Shown here: positions 8,765 through 18,946 of the stretch, one piece after another
How positions within the stretch are numbered: position 1 is the stretch's first letter
Layout of the letters: every line of letters begins with the position of its first letter
Source: Lachnospiraceae bacterium
GTDB lineage: Bacteria > Bacillota > Clostridia > Lachnospirales > Lachnospiraceae
Length of the DNA stretch: 64,000 nt
Direction of reading: 5' to 3'
Assembly: GCA_024680055.1 (NCBI GenBank)
Contig: JAILCP010000058.1
Location: forward strand, 83,740 to 147,739
Program-made: the position numbers and the translations under genes
The notes under the pieces: model-generated
Seen by the model: the letters and a program-made list of their open reading frames with translations, nothing else
Told to the model about the DNA's origin: nothing
The model's database searches: none

Positions 8765-9012
8765 TCATATGGAAAAAGCGTAGATGGTGCATAGTAGTAC
8801 TTTATTCATCATTCGAGAGAGACGAAATCGTTGGCTGGAAGTTTTGTCATGCTCTGTTAAAGATACGAAATTCACACCGGAGCTTCTGTGTTGAAATCAG
8901 TAGGCACAGACGGGTGATACACGTTAAGTATATTCATGAGAGCCTGCAATGCAGGAATCAGGGTGGTAACGCGGAGTACAGCTTCGTCCCTTATTAGGGA
9001 CGAAGCTTTTTT
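8765..9012 (+). promoter_or_regulatory. T-box leader (Phe specifier) upstream of pheST
   Basis: AGTAGGCACAGACGGG and CAGGGTGGTAACGCGG T-box motifs; specifier region GATACGAAATTCACACC (TTC); terminator GCTTCGTCCCT-TATT-AGGGACGAAGC-TTTTTTT at 8981-9013. Confidence 0.92.
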
Positions 9013-9059
9013 TAGGTTATAAGCCACTTGGTTTTGTCCCGATATGGAAAGGAGAAACT

Positions 9060-10079
9060 ATGAAAGAAAGATTACAGCAGATCAGAGAAGAAGCCATGAA
9101 GCAGATTCAGGAATCTGACGGACTTAATAAGTTAAACGAGGTCAGAGTCAATGTGCTTGGTAAAAAGGGCGAATTAACAACCATTATGAAATCCATGAAG
9201 GATTTAAGCGCAGAAGAAAGACCGAAATTTGGTCAGATGGTCAATGAAACCAGACAGGCCATTGAAACCTTAATCGAAGAAACCAAGACCAAGTTGGAAG
9301 CTGCAGAATTAGAGCTTGCCTTGGAAAAAGAAGTGATTGACGTAACACTTCCTTCAAAGAAACAGAAGGTGGGCCACGTTCATCCAAATCAATTGGCTCA
9401 AAAGGAAGTGGAAGATATTTTCATCGGTATGGGTTATGAAGTGGAAGAAGGACCGGAAATTGAGTACGATTACTACAATTTCGAAGCTTTAAATATTCCA
9501 CCAAATCACCCGGCAAAGGACGAGCAGGATACCTTTTACATCACTCCGGATATTGTGCTTCGTACCCAGACCTCTTCGGTACAGATTCATGCAATGGAAA
9601 AAGGAAAACTTCCTCTTCGAATGATTGCACCGGGTAGAGTATTCCGTTCCGATGAAGTGGATGCAACCCATTCACCATCTTTCCACCAGATTGAAGGCCT
9701 TGTGGTGGACAAAGGAATTACCTTTGCAGATTTAAAGGGAACCCTGGAAGTATTTGCAAAGAAAATGTTTGGTGAAGATACCAAGGTAAAATTCAGACCG
9801 CATCATTTTCCGTTTACCGAGCCAAGTGCAGAAATGGATATGTCATGCTTTAAATGCGGCGGTAAGGGATGCCGATTCTGTAAAGGATCCGGCTGGATTG
9901 AGATTCTTGGATGCGGTATGGTGCACCCGGACGTGTTAAAGAGATGCAATATTGATACCAATGAGTATTCCGGATTTGCCTTCGGAGTTGGTCTTGAGCG
10001 TATTGCTTTATTGAAATATGAAATTGATGATATGCGTCTTTTATACGAAAATGACGATAGATTTTTAGATCAGTTCTAG
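9060..10079 (+). CDS. pheS: Phenylalanyl-tRNA synthetase alpha subunit
   Basis: Class II motifs [61 protein letters not shown]; preceded by a Phe T-box. Confidence 0.97.
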   Translation: MKERLQQIREEAMKQIQESDGLNKLNEVRVNVLGKKGELTTIMKSMKDLSAEERPKFGQMVNETRQAIETLIEETKTKLEAAELELALEKEVIDVTLPSKKQKVGHVHPNQLAQKEVEDIFIGMGYEVEEGPEIEYDYYNFEALNIPPNHPAKDEQDTFYITPDIVLRTQTSSVQIHAMEKGKLPLRMIAPGRVFRSDEVDATHSPSFHQIEGLVVDKGITFADLKGTLEVFAKKMFGEDTKVKFRPHHFPFTEPSAEMDMSCFKCGGKGCRFCKGSGWIEILGCGMVHPDVLKRCNIDTNEYSGFAFGVGLERIALLKYEIDDMRLLYENDDRFLDQF

Positions 10080-10094
10080 GAGGGAAGGTAGAAT

Positions 10095-12515
10095 ATGAAT
10101 ACATCATTAGCTTGGATTAAAGAATATGTGCCGGACCTTGATGTTACTGCACAGGAATATACAGATGCCATGACACTTAGCGGAAATAAAGTAGAAGGTT
10201 ATGAGTGTATTGGCCAGGATTTGAAAAATATTAAAATCGGACAGATTAAAACCATAGAAAAACATCCGGACGCAGATAAATTAATTATCTGTCAGGTGGA
10301 TATGGGAGAAAAGGACCTTGTTCAAATTGTTACAGGTGCTCCAAATGTTAAAGAAGGAGATAAGGTTCCGGTTGTATTAGACGGCGGAAGTGTTGCCTGC
10401 GATCACAGCGGCCAGAGAGTACAGGGCGGCGTGAAAATCAAAAAGGGAAAACTTCGTGGCGTGGAAAGCAACGGTATGATGTGCTCCATTGAAGAACTTG
10501 GTTCTTCAAGAGATATGTATCCGGAGGCACCGGAATACGGAATTTATATTTTTGATGAGGATGCCAAGGTAGGAGATGATGTGGCTCATGCTCTTGCCCT
10601 TGACGATGTGAACTTTGAGTATGAAATCACCTCCAACCGTGTGGATTGTTTTGCGGTAATCGGAATTGCCCGTGAAGCGGCAGCCACTTTTGGAAAGGAA
10701 TTTCATTATCCGGAGATTAAAGAGACCGGAAACAGCGAAAATGCAGCGGATTATATCGATGTGGAAATCAAAGATACCGATCTTTGCTCCAGATATTGTG
10801 CAAGAGTGGTAAAGAACGTTAAAATCGGACCATCTCCAATCTGGATGCAGAGAAGATTGGCAAGTGTTGGTATTCGACCGATTAACAACATTGTAGATAT
10901 TACCAACTACATTATGGAAGAGTTTGGACAGCCAATGCACGCTTATGATCTTTCCACCATTGAAGACCATAAAATTGTGGTAAAAAGAGCCAATGACGGA
11001 GATAAATTCACTACTCTGGACGGGCAGGAACATGTGCTTGATCATGATAATTTAATGATCTGCGACGGAAAGAAAATGGTTGGTATTGCAGGAATCATGG
11101 GTGGAGAAAACTCCATGATTACAGATGAGGTAAAAGATGTATTGTTTGAGGCTGCATGTTTTGACGGAACCAACATTCGTCTTTCCGGAAAACGTCTTGG
11201 TATGAGAACGGATGCATCCGGAAAATTTGAAAAGGGACTGGATCCAAATCAGGCGCTTTTGGCCATTAACCGTGCATGTCAGTTTATGGAAGAGTTTTCT
11301 GCCGGAGAAGTGGTTGGAGGAATTGTGGATGTATATCCAACCGTCCGCACCGGAAATACGGTAAAATTTGAACCGGATAAAATCAATGAGCTTCTTGGAA
11401 TTGATATTTCTCCGGAACAGATGATTTCTTATCTTGAGAAAATTGACTTAAAATACAATAAAGAAACACAGGAAATTATGGTTCCGTCCTGGAGACAGGA
11501 TATTCATATTATGGCCGATGTGGCAGAGGAAGTTGCAAGATTCTACGGATACGATAAGATTCCGACCACATTGCCATACGGTGGGGCAACCAGCGGTGGA
11601 AGAAACAGAAAACAGACCCTTGAAATGAAGGCAAGAACGGTGGCTCATTACAACGGATTTTCACAGGCAATGACCTATTCCTTTGAAAGCCCAAAGGTAT
11701 TTGATGCATTGCTTTTACCACAGGATAGCGAGCTTCGTAAGGCGGTGACCATTACCAATCCTCTGGGTGAAGATTTTAGCGTTATGAGAACCACTTCCTT
11801 AAACGGAATGTTAACTTCACTTTCCACCAACTATAATCACAGAAATAAGAATGTAAAATTATTTGAAATGGGTAATGTTTATATTCCAAAGCAGTTACCA
11901 TTGACAGAATTGCCAAGTGAACGTATGATAATGACCTTGGGTATGTATGGTGATGGCGACTTCTATGATTTAAAAGGCGTTGTGGAAGAGATTATTTCCG
12001 AATGCGGCGTAAGAGATGCTTTGAAATTTGTACCAAACAGAGAAATTTCTTATATGCATCCGGGGCGTTGCGCAGACGTTTATGTAAATGATGAGAAGAT
12101 TGCAATGCTTGGAGAAGTACATCCTACCGTTTGCGGTAATTACAGTATTAAGGATAAGGTTTACGTTGCAGTCATTGAAATTCCGGTACTTGTGAAGTAC
12201 TCCAACTATGACTTTAAGTATGAAGGAATTGCAAAATTCCCTGCAGTGAACAGAGACTTATCCATGCTGGTTTCCAAGAACGTTTTGGCGGGAGAGATTG
12301 AACAGTGTATCCGTGAAAACGCAGGACAATACCTTGAAAAGGTGGAACTGTTTGATGTTTATGAAGGAAACCAGATTGCGGCAGGATTTAAATCACTGGC
12401 ATATTCTTTAAGCTTTAGAGCAAAGGATAAAACATTGGAAGAGGCTGAAATTACAGCGATTATGAACAAAGTAATCAAAGGCCTTTCAAAAATGAATGTA
12501 GAATTGAGGCAGTAA
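10095..12515 (+). CDS. pheT: Phenylalanyl-tRNA synthetase beta subunit
   Basis: Full-length PheT with tRNA-binding, B3/B4, B5 and FDX-ACB-like domains; follows pheS. Confidence 0.97.
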   Translation: MNTSLAWIKEYVPDLDVTAQEYTDAMTLSGNKVEGYECIGQDLKNIKIGQIKTIEKHPDADKLIICQVDMGEKDLVQIVTGAPNVKEGDKVPVVLDGGSVACDHSGQRVQGGVKIKKGKLRGVESNGMMCSIEELGSSRDMYPEAPEYGIYIFDEDAKVGDDVAHALALDDVNFEYEITSNRVDCFAVIGIAREAAATFGKEFHYPEIKETGNSENAADYIDVEIKDTDLCSRYCARVVKNVKIGPSPIWMQRRLASVGIRPINNIVDITNYIMEEFGQPMHAYDLSTIEDHKIVVKRANDGDKFTTLDGQEHVLDHDNLMICDGKKMVGIAGIMGGENSMITDEVKDVLFEAACFDGTNIRLSGKRLGMRTDASGKFEKGLDPNQALLAINRACQFMEEFSAGEVVGGIVDVYPTVRTGNTVKFEPDKINELLGIDISPEQMISYLEKIDLKYNKETQEIMVPSWRQDIHIMADVAEEVARFYGYDKIPTTLPYGGATSGGRNRKQTLEMKARTVAHYNGFSQAMTYSFESPKVFDALLLPQDSELRKAVTITNPLGEDFSVMRTTSLNGMLTSLSTNYNHRNKNVKLFEMGNVYIPKQLPLTELPSERMIMTLGMYGDGDFYDLKGVVEEIISECGVRDALKFVPNREISYMHPGRCADVYVNDEKIAMLGEVHPTVCGNYSIKDKVYVAVIEIPVLVKYSNYDFKYEGIAKFPAVNRDLSMLVSKNVLAGEIEQCIRENAGQYLEKVELFDVYEGNQIAAGFKSLAYSLSFRAKDKTLEEAEITAIMNKVIKGLSKMNVELRQ

Positions 12516-12518
12516 TTC

Positions 12519-13553
12519 ATGGAAACAATGAGTGTCAAAGATTACTGGTTTGATTTGCCGAAGGAGCAAATCGCCCAGGATCCTCTGGAAGATCGATCAT
12601 CCTCCAGATTAATGGTGTTGGATCGAAATTCCGACGTTGTAGAACATAAGATTTTTAAAGATGTAATTGATTATTTAGAGCCGGGTGATTGCCTGGTTCT
12701 AAATAATACAAAGGTAATACCGGCCCGCCTTTACGGGGTAAAAGTAGGAACGGATGCCAAGATTGAAATTTTACTTTTAAAACGAAAGGAAAATGATATC
12801 TGGGAGACCTTGGTGAAGCCGGGAAAGAAAGCAAAAGTAGGTGCCAAAATCAGTTTTGGCGACGGACTTTTGGTAGGTGAAGTGGTGGATATTGTGGAGG
12901 AAGGAAATCGTTTGATTCAATTTCACTACGAAGGCATTTTTGAGGAAATATTGGACCAATTGGGACAGATGCCTTTGCCGCCGTACATCACACATAAATT
13001 AAAGGATAAAAACCGCTATCAGACCGTATATGCAAAATACGACGGTTCTGCGGCTGCCCCTACGGCAGGGCTTCATATGACTCCGGAACTTCTTGAGAAA
13101 ATCAAGGCCAAAGGCGTAGATATTGCAGAGGTAACATTGCATGTGGGACTTGGAACTTTCCGTCCGGTAAAGGAAGAAAATGTGCTGGAACACCATATGC
13201 ATTCGGAGTATTATATGGTTACAAAGGAAGCGGCAGAGAAAATGAACAGGGCAAAAGCCAACCATAAAAGAGTTATCTGTGTGGGAACCACCAGCTGCAG
13301 AACGGTGGAATCTGCGGCAAAAGAAGATGGAACCATTGAAGAATGCAGCGGTTGGACCGATATTTTTATCTATCCGGGATACCGTTTTAAGATTCTGGAT
13401 GCCTTAATCACCAATTTCCATTTGCCGGAGTCCACATTGATTATGCTGGTATCTGCACTGGCGGGAAGAGAAAAAGTTTTGGCTGCTTATGATGAAGCGG
13501 TAAGAGAAGGATATCGATTCTTTTCCTTTGGAGATGCGATGTTAATTAAATAG
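12519..13553 (+). CDS. queA: S-adenosylmethionine:tRNA ribosyltransferase-isomerase
   Basis: [29 protein letters not shown]...LPPYI...[13 protein letters not shown]...[11 protein letters not shown]...[17 protein letters not shown]. Confidence 0.96.
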   Translation: METMSVKDYWFDLPKEQIAQDPLEDRSSSRLMVLDRNSDVVEHKIFKDVIDYLEPGDCLVLNNTKVIPARLYGVKVGTDAKIEILLLKRKENDIWETLVKPGKKAKVGAKISFGDGLLVGEVVDIVEEGNRLIQFHYEGIFEEILDQLGQMPLPPYITHKLKDKNRYQTVYAKYDGSAAAPTAGLHMTPELLEKIKAKGVDIAEVTLHVGLGTFRPVKEENVLEHHMHSEYYMVTKEAAEKMNRAKANHKRVICVGTTSCRTVESAAKEDGTIEECSGWTDIFIYPGYRFKILDALITNFHLPESTLIMLVSALAGREKVLAAYDEAVREGYRFFSFGDAMLIK

Positions 13554-13617
13554 TGAAACTTTATAGCATACTTAATTCATCTAAACATACAGAAAAATGT
13601 AGAAATGGGGATGAAGC

Positions 13618-15036
13618 ATGGAATCATTTAATTTGCAAAGAGGCATAGCCATCACTTTGGTAATGACACTTTTAGCAGGAGGAGTTCGAACCGGAGGGAC
13701 ATATTTGCCAAAAGCGGTGGTGAATCATACCACCACAGAAGTTACGGAGGATAATACCACCGAAGAAACTCCTGCAGATCAAAGTAATACCGGGGAAACC
13801 ACAGAGGAAACAACGGAGGATCCGGAAAACGACAACGGAGAAGAACAACCGGAGCAACCGGTGGAAAAGGTTTCCTTAGAGCAACCAAAGACTTTTACCG
13901 CAGTACGAGATAACAGATCCATCACGTTAAAGTGGAGCAAGGTCAACGGTGCTGTGGGCTATGAAATTTACTATCATATCATTGGAAAAGAAGGATATAC
14001 AAAGCTGAAAAAGCTTTCTGCAGATAAGAGAACCTATACCCATAAATATTTAACCAGGGGAAAGAAGTACCGTTATGCCATTGTGGCCCTTGATACGGAG
14101 GAGGAATATAACAGCAAACGTTTGAAAACAGAAGCGTCTATTGCAATCCCGATTCTTCATCCAACCAAGGTTACGTGCGAAAATGAAGGGTTTTATGTAA
14201 AAATTTCCTGGAAAGGACACGATGGTGACGTTCAATACGAGGTGTACCGTGCACTGAAAAAGCAGGGAACCTATAAACGTATGATAAAAACAACCAAGAG
14301 CCATTATTACGATAAGACGGTAAAACCGTCTACCACTTATTACTACAAGGTGAAGGCCCGTAACTCCAAAAAGACCATTACCTTCCGAAGTGATGACTCT
14401 GCCATTGTGAAACATAAATCCGGTTATTTGGATCCGAAAAAACCGTTGATTGCATTGACCTTTGATGACGGTCCAAGTGATTATACCAAAACAGTGTTAA
14501 GCTCTTTGAAAAAGCATAATGCAAAAGCCACCTTTTTTGTTGTGGGTAACAGAGTAAATGCCAATAAAGCTGTTTTGAAACAGGTATATTCTTACGGATG
14601 CGAAATAGGAAACCATTCTTACAGCCACGCAAATCTTGGAACTGCAGGAAAAAGTGAGATTCAATCACAGCTTGCAAAAACAGACCGGGCAGTGCAAAAT
14701 GTGATTGGAGTGAAGCCTACCCTGATTCGACCGCCATACGGAAGTACCAGTAGCTTGCTTCGCAGCACCGTGGACCGGCCATTGATTTTGTGGAGTATTG
14801 ATACGGAGGACTGGCGAAGCAGAAATGCGGATATGGTCTATGCAAAGGTGATTGGAAAGGTGAAGGACGGAGATATTGTGCTAATGCATGATATATATCC
14901 ATCCACGGCCAATGCGGCAACCAGAATTATTACCAAGTTGTCCAAACAGGGATATCAGATGGTAACCGTGTCGGAACTTGCACTGTGCAAGAAACAAAAA
15001 TTACAAAGCGGAAAGAGTTATTTCAACATAAAATAG
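13618..15036 (+). CDS. Polysaccharide deacetylase (NodB) with FN3-like domains
   Basis: N-terminal hydrophobic segment, Thr/Glu-rich linker, two FN3-like domains, then LTFDDGPSD, HSYSH, RPPYGS, IDTEDW, VLMHD. Confidence 0.9.
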   Translation: MESFNLQRGIAITLVMTLLAGGVRTGGTYLPKAVVNHTTTEVTEDNTTEETPADQSNTGETTEETTEDPENDNGEEQPEQPVEKVSLEQPKTFTAVRDNRSITLKWSKVNGAVGYEIYYHIIGKEGYTKLKKLSADKRTYTHKYLTRGKKYRYAIVALDTEEEYNSKRLKTEASIAIPILHPTKVTCENEGFYVKISWKGHDGDVQYEVYRALKKQGTYKRMIKTTKSHYYDKTVKPSTTYYYKVKARNSKKTITFRSDDSAIVKHKSGYLDPKKPLIALTFDDGPSDYTKTVLSSLKKHNAKATFFVVGNRVNANKAVLKQVYSYGCEIGNHSYSHANLGTAGKSEIQSQLAKTDRAVQNVIGVKPTLIRPPYGSTSSLLRSTVDRPLILWSIDTEDWRSRNADMVYAKVIGKVKDGDIVLMHDIYPSTANAATRIITKLSKQGYQMVTVSELALCKKQKLQSGKSYFNIK

Positions 15037-15109
15037 TGCTTGCAACACTTTTTTCCTTGTAATAGAATAAATTTATGAATATTAAATTAGTGCAAAAGGA
15101 GACTGTACT

Positions 15110-15451
15110 ATGGAGGAAAGAAGAAAAAGCAAACGACTTGAGTTGGAAGTGACCATTCAAATCGAGCGTTTGGATAAGGAAGATACCACCACTTTGAAAT
15201 ATGTGAAAGTTGGGGTAACGGATATTTCCAAGACAGGAATTGGTTTTATTGCAAAAGAACCATTGGAAGTGGAAAGTTTTTACGATTGTAAACTTCAAAT
15301 CTGGACCAAAGAGGTGATTGATTCTGTAATCGAAATCGTTCGTGTAAACAGAAATGCAGACGGATCCTATAATTACGGAGCCAGATTTATCGGCATGACA
15401 GAAACAGATGCCTTGAAAATTGAAATATACCAATTATTCAATGAGTTATAA
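15110..15451 (+). CDS. PilZ domain protein
   Basis: RRKSKR and DISKTGIGF, matching RxxxR and DxSxxG c-di-GMP-binding motifs. Confidence 0.85.
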   Translation: MEERRKSKRLELEVTIQIERLDKEDTTTLKYVKVGVTDISKTGIGFIAKEPLEVESFYDCKLQIWTKEVIDSVIEIVRVNRNADGSYNYGARFIGMTETDALKIEIYQLFNEL

Positions 15452-15458
15452 TAGGAAA

Positions 15459-15486
15459 TACCACCTGGTGTCAGGTGGTATTTTTT
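15459..15486 (+). terminator. Rho-independent terminator after the PilZ gene
   Basis: ACCACCTG-GTGT-CAGGTGGT-ATTTTTT. Confidence 0.85.
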
Positions 15487-15706
15487 ACGCATGTGACGAG
15501 CCGGAAGATGTAGCGTGGAATTTGAATAAAAAATCAGAAATGTTCACAAAAAAGAAACAAAATAACCGACACTACATAAAATGTTAACAAATAAACAGTT
15601 TTAAACTGTCGAAATTATACAAAATACCAACAGTATATTGTAAAGTGGTGGAATATTAAGTAAAATAAAAGCATATTAACAAAAACCAGACAAGGGGGAC
15701 TAGAAT

Positions 15707-17791
15707 ATGAATGTTTTTACCACTGATAAGATTAGAAATGTTGTGATTCTTGGCCACGGGGGTTGTGGCAAGACTTCCTTAGTGGAAGCAATGGCTTACC
15801 TTGCAGGGGATATTTCCCGTATGGGTAAAGTTCAGGACGGAAATACCATTAGTGATTACGATAAAGAGGAAAATAAGAGATTGTTCTCCATTCAAACATC
15901 GGTTGTACCGATTGTGTGGAACGACACCAAGATTAACTTTTTAGATACACCGGGCTATTTCGATTTTGTTGGAGAAGTTGAAGAGGCTGTTTCGGTTGCG
16001 GATGCAGCCATTATTGTTGTCTCAGGAAAGAACGGAATTGAAGTCGGTACTAAGAAGGCCTGGGATTTATGCGAGAAATATCACCTTCCAAGAATGGTTT
16101 TTGTTACACAGATGGATGATGATAATGCATCCTTCAGAGAAGTGGTAACTTCTCTTCAGGAGTTGTACGGAAAGAGAATCGCGCCTTTCCATATGCCAAT
16201 CAGAGAGAATGAGCAGTTTGTTGGCTATGTAAATATTATTCAGCAAAAAGCGAAACGTTGGAACGAAAAAGGAACTGTTGATAAATTCGATGTTCCGGAG
16301 TATTCGGTAGAGAATTTAAATCTGTTTCGGGAAGCATTACTTGAAGCTGTGGCAGAGACCAGTGAAGAGTTTATGGATAGATATTTTAACGGAGATGAGT
16401 TTTCGGAAGACGAAATCCGACAGGCGCTTCGTGTCAATGTGCTGGACGGATCCACGGTGCCGGTACTTATGGGATCCAATCTTTTGGCAAGAGGTATGTA
16501 TACCTTAATGGTGGATGTGGTGAAATATCTCCCGTCACCGGCAGAAAGAGAATGTGTAGGTGTGAACGTTAAGACCAATGAGCGCTTTGAAGGCAACTAC
16601 GATTTTTCAAAGTCAAAGAGTGCCTATGTATTTAAGACCATTGTGGATCCTTTTATCGGAAAGTATTCCCTTATTAAGGTTTGCTCCGGTACAATCAAGA
16701 CCGATGATTTGTTGTATAACAAAGACCAGGACGAGGAAATGAAAATCGGTAAATTATACGTGTTAAAGGGCAACAAACCTACGGAAGTACCGGAATTACA
16801 TGCCGGTGACATTGGCGCTTTGGCGAAATTAAACAAAGTATATACCACGGATACCCTTTCCACAAAGAACGTTCCGGTTGTTTACGGAAAGACAGAAATT
16901 TCCACACCTTATACCGTAATGTCCTACAAGGCTATGAACAAGGGAGATGACGATAAGATTGCCCAGGCTCTGGCCAAATTGCTGGCAGAGGATTTAACCT
17001 TAAAGACTGTAAACGATGCAAAGAATCACCAAACCCTTCTGAAAGGTGTAGGTGAGCAACAGTTGGAAGTGGTTGCAAGTAAGCTGAAAGAACGCTACAA
17101 GGTGGAAATCAGCCTTGGCAAGCCAAAGGTATCCTTTAAAGAAACCATTAAGAAGAAAGCGGATGTGGAATATAAATATAAAAAGCAGTCCGGAGGTCAT
17201 GGTCAGTACGGACATGTAAAGATGACCTTCGAACCACTTGGAAATACGGAAGAAGCCTATGAATTTGACCAGATTGTAGTCGGTGGTGCGGTTCCAAAGA
17301 ACTACTTCCCGGCAGTGGAAAAGGGTATTGCGGAAAGCACTTTGGCAGGACCTTTGGCAGGTTATCCGGTGGTTGGTGTGAAGGCGGTATTGTATGACGG
17401 CTCTTATCACCCGGTAGATTCTTCTGAAATGGCATTTAAGACTGCTGCCACTCAGGCATTTAAGAAAGGTTTTATGGATGCCACACCAATCTTATTGGAG
17501 CCGATTATGTCGTTGAATGTTTTGGTGGATGATAAATACACCGGCGATATTATGGGCGACTTAAATAAGAAACGCGGACGAGTTCTTGGAATGAATCCGG
17601 TGAACGGAGGCAAGCAGGAAATTTTGGCAGAGATTCCTGAGGCAGAACTTTACGGATATTCCACAACCCTTCGTTCCATGACCGGCGGAAGCGGTGAGTT
17701 CTCATACGAATTTGTAAGATATGAGCAGGCTCCTTCGGACGTACAGGAAAAGGAAGTGGAGTTGAGAACCAAAGAAGCATCGGCAGAATAA
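15707..17791 (+). CDS. Elongation factor G-like GTPase (EF-G paralog)
   Basis: P-loop GHGGCGKTS, G3 DTPGYFDF, full EF-G domain set (LEPIMSLNVLVDDKYTGDIMGDLNKKRGRVLGM; LRSMTGGSGEFSYEF). Confidence 0.9.
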   Translation: MNVFTTDKIRNVVILGHGGCGKTSLVEAMAYLAGDISRMGKVQDGNTISDYDKEENKRLFSIQTSVVPIVWNDTKINFLDTPGYFDFVGEVEEAVSVADAAIIVVSGKNGIEVGTKKAWDLCEKYHLPRMVFVTQMDDDNASFREVVTSLQELYGKRIAPFHMPIRENEQFVGYVNIIQQKAKRWNEKGTVDKFDVPEYSVENLNLFREALLEAVAETSEEFMDRYFNGDEFSEDEIRQALRVNVLDGSTVPVLMGSNLLARGMYTLMVDVVKYLPSPAERECVGVNVKTNERFEGNYDFSKSKSAYVFKTIVDPFIGKYSLIKVCSGTIKTDDLLYNKDQDEEMKIGKLYVLKGNKPTEVPELHAGDIGALAKLNKVYTTDTLSTKNVPVVYGKTEISTPYTVMSYKAMNKGDDDKIAQALAKLLAEDLTLKTVNDAKNHQTLLKGVGEQQLEVVASKLKERYKVEISLGKPKVSFKETIKKKADVEYKYKKQSGGHGQYGHVKMTFEPLGNTEEAYEFDQIVVGGAVPKNYFPAVEKGIAESTLAGPLAGYPVVGVKAVLYDGSYHPVDSSEMAFKTAATQAFKKGFMDATPILLEPIMSLNVLVDDKYTGDIMGDLNKKRGRVLGMNPVNGGKQEILAEIPEAELYGYSTTLRSMTGGSGEFSYEFVRYEQAPSDVQEKEVELRTKEASAE

Positions 17792-17896
17792 TCTAATTAT
17801 GTAAAAAGGAATGGGGGAATTGGCATATGCTGATTCCCTCTTTTATGTTATAATAACATCAAAGCTGTAAATATTATATTAATCGGAGGAACCTTT

Positions 17897-18937
17897 ATGG
17901 CAGATATTCTGATTCTGGATTATGAACTGGATGTTTATAAAAGAAATTTAACTTCATTGGAAGGCAAGTACAACTTCCTATATACAAATAAAGCGGAACA
18001 GGCTATGGAATGGCTTGAAGAAAAGGAAATTGCCGTTATTATTGCGGAAAAGGATATGGAAATTATCACAATTAACGAAATATCTGACATGGTTTCTTTT
18101 TCTCATCCGGAGACGGTGCTTCTTTTGGCAACGGATGTATATGTAGTGGAAGATGTGCTTGATATCTTAAATGAATGCAGTATATTTGAAATCGTTTTAA
18201 AACCGTTCCGTTTTGCGGAAGATATTATGGATCCTATTATCCGCGCGGTTCATGAGCATGAACTTCGGGTAAAACGCTATGCGGTGAAACGTCAAAGTAA
18301 GAAAGATGCCAAGGGCATCATTGAAGAATCGGATAAATTAAAAAAAGAGCTTTACAAAAGAGCCAATGATTATTCCAACCTGTTTATTTCATTTCGCGGG
18401 ATTGTCGAAGGAAATGCATTATCCTGGGGAAAAGAAGATGAGGTGGAGTTGGATGACTGCAATAAATACAGAGATTTTGTGGATGAACTTTGCAAAGAAT
18501 ATGTAAACAGCTATATTTTTAGCCAGAATACCTTAAAGGATTGGGAAGAAAAGTTAAAGAAACAGTTTACAAATGAGAATAATCAGTGCGGTATTGAAAT
18601 TAATTTTTCTGCCATTCAAGGAATTTCCAGGAAAAAGGCAAAGGATGTGTACTTTTTTATTTACATGATGGCACATCTATGTAAGGCGACCTTAACCAAG
18701 TATGACATTAAGGTTACGGTTGAGGAAGATCAGCAGGTACTTTTGGTGAAGGTTTATAACGATCCGAAATTATCCATGCTTGGAGGCAGCATGCTTTATG
18801 CAACAGAGGACGAGAGAGTTCGAAAGGCAATGCACAGAGTCATTTTTGATTGCATGAAGCGAATTTATGTAAAGTCAATGAAAGGGTATGAGAATAATCC
18901 ATACATTGCTTCGGCAACCATTGTTATGGATAACTAG
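17897..18937 (+). CDS. Pseudo-receiver domain protein with uncharacterised C-terminal region
   Basis: N-terminal receiver-like fold ILILDYELD...VIIAEKDME...VLKPF; no recognised output domain. Confidence 0.6.
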   Translation: MADILILDYELDVYKRNLTSLEGKYNFLYTNKAEQAMEWLEEKEIAVIIAEKDMEIITINEISDMVSFSHPETVLLLATDVYVVEDVLDILNECSIFEIVLKPFRFAEDIMDPIIRAVHEHELRVKRYAVKRQSKKDAKGIIEESDKLKKELYKRANDYSNLFISFRGIVEGNALSWGKEDEVELDDCNKYRDFVDELCKEYVNSYIFSQNTLKDWEEKLKKQFTNENNQCGIEINFSAIQGISRKKAKDVYFFIYMMAHLCKATLTKYDIKVTVEEDQQVLLVKVYNDPKLSMLGGSMLYATEDERVRKAMHRVIFDCMKRIYVKSMKGYENNPYIASATIVMDN

Positions 18938-18946
18938 GAAGAAAGA

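Noticed and set aside
10506-11045. 179-aa reverse ORF inside pheT
   Set aside because: Long because of the codon usage of the opposite strand; pheT is certain and the product looks random.
13740-13870. Thr/Glu/Pro-rich repeats in the deacetylase as a possible DNA repeat array
   Set aside because: Degenerate linker coding sequence, not a regular nucleotide repeat.
15540-15610. Possible Rex operator (TGTTAACAAATAAA)
   Set aside because: Only a half-site resembling TTGTTAA-N4-TTAACAA; not enough to call.
17000-17410. 136-aa reverse ORF inside the EF-G paralog
   Set aside because: Antisense shadow ORF without recognisable domains.
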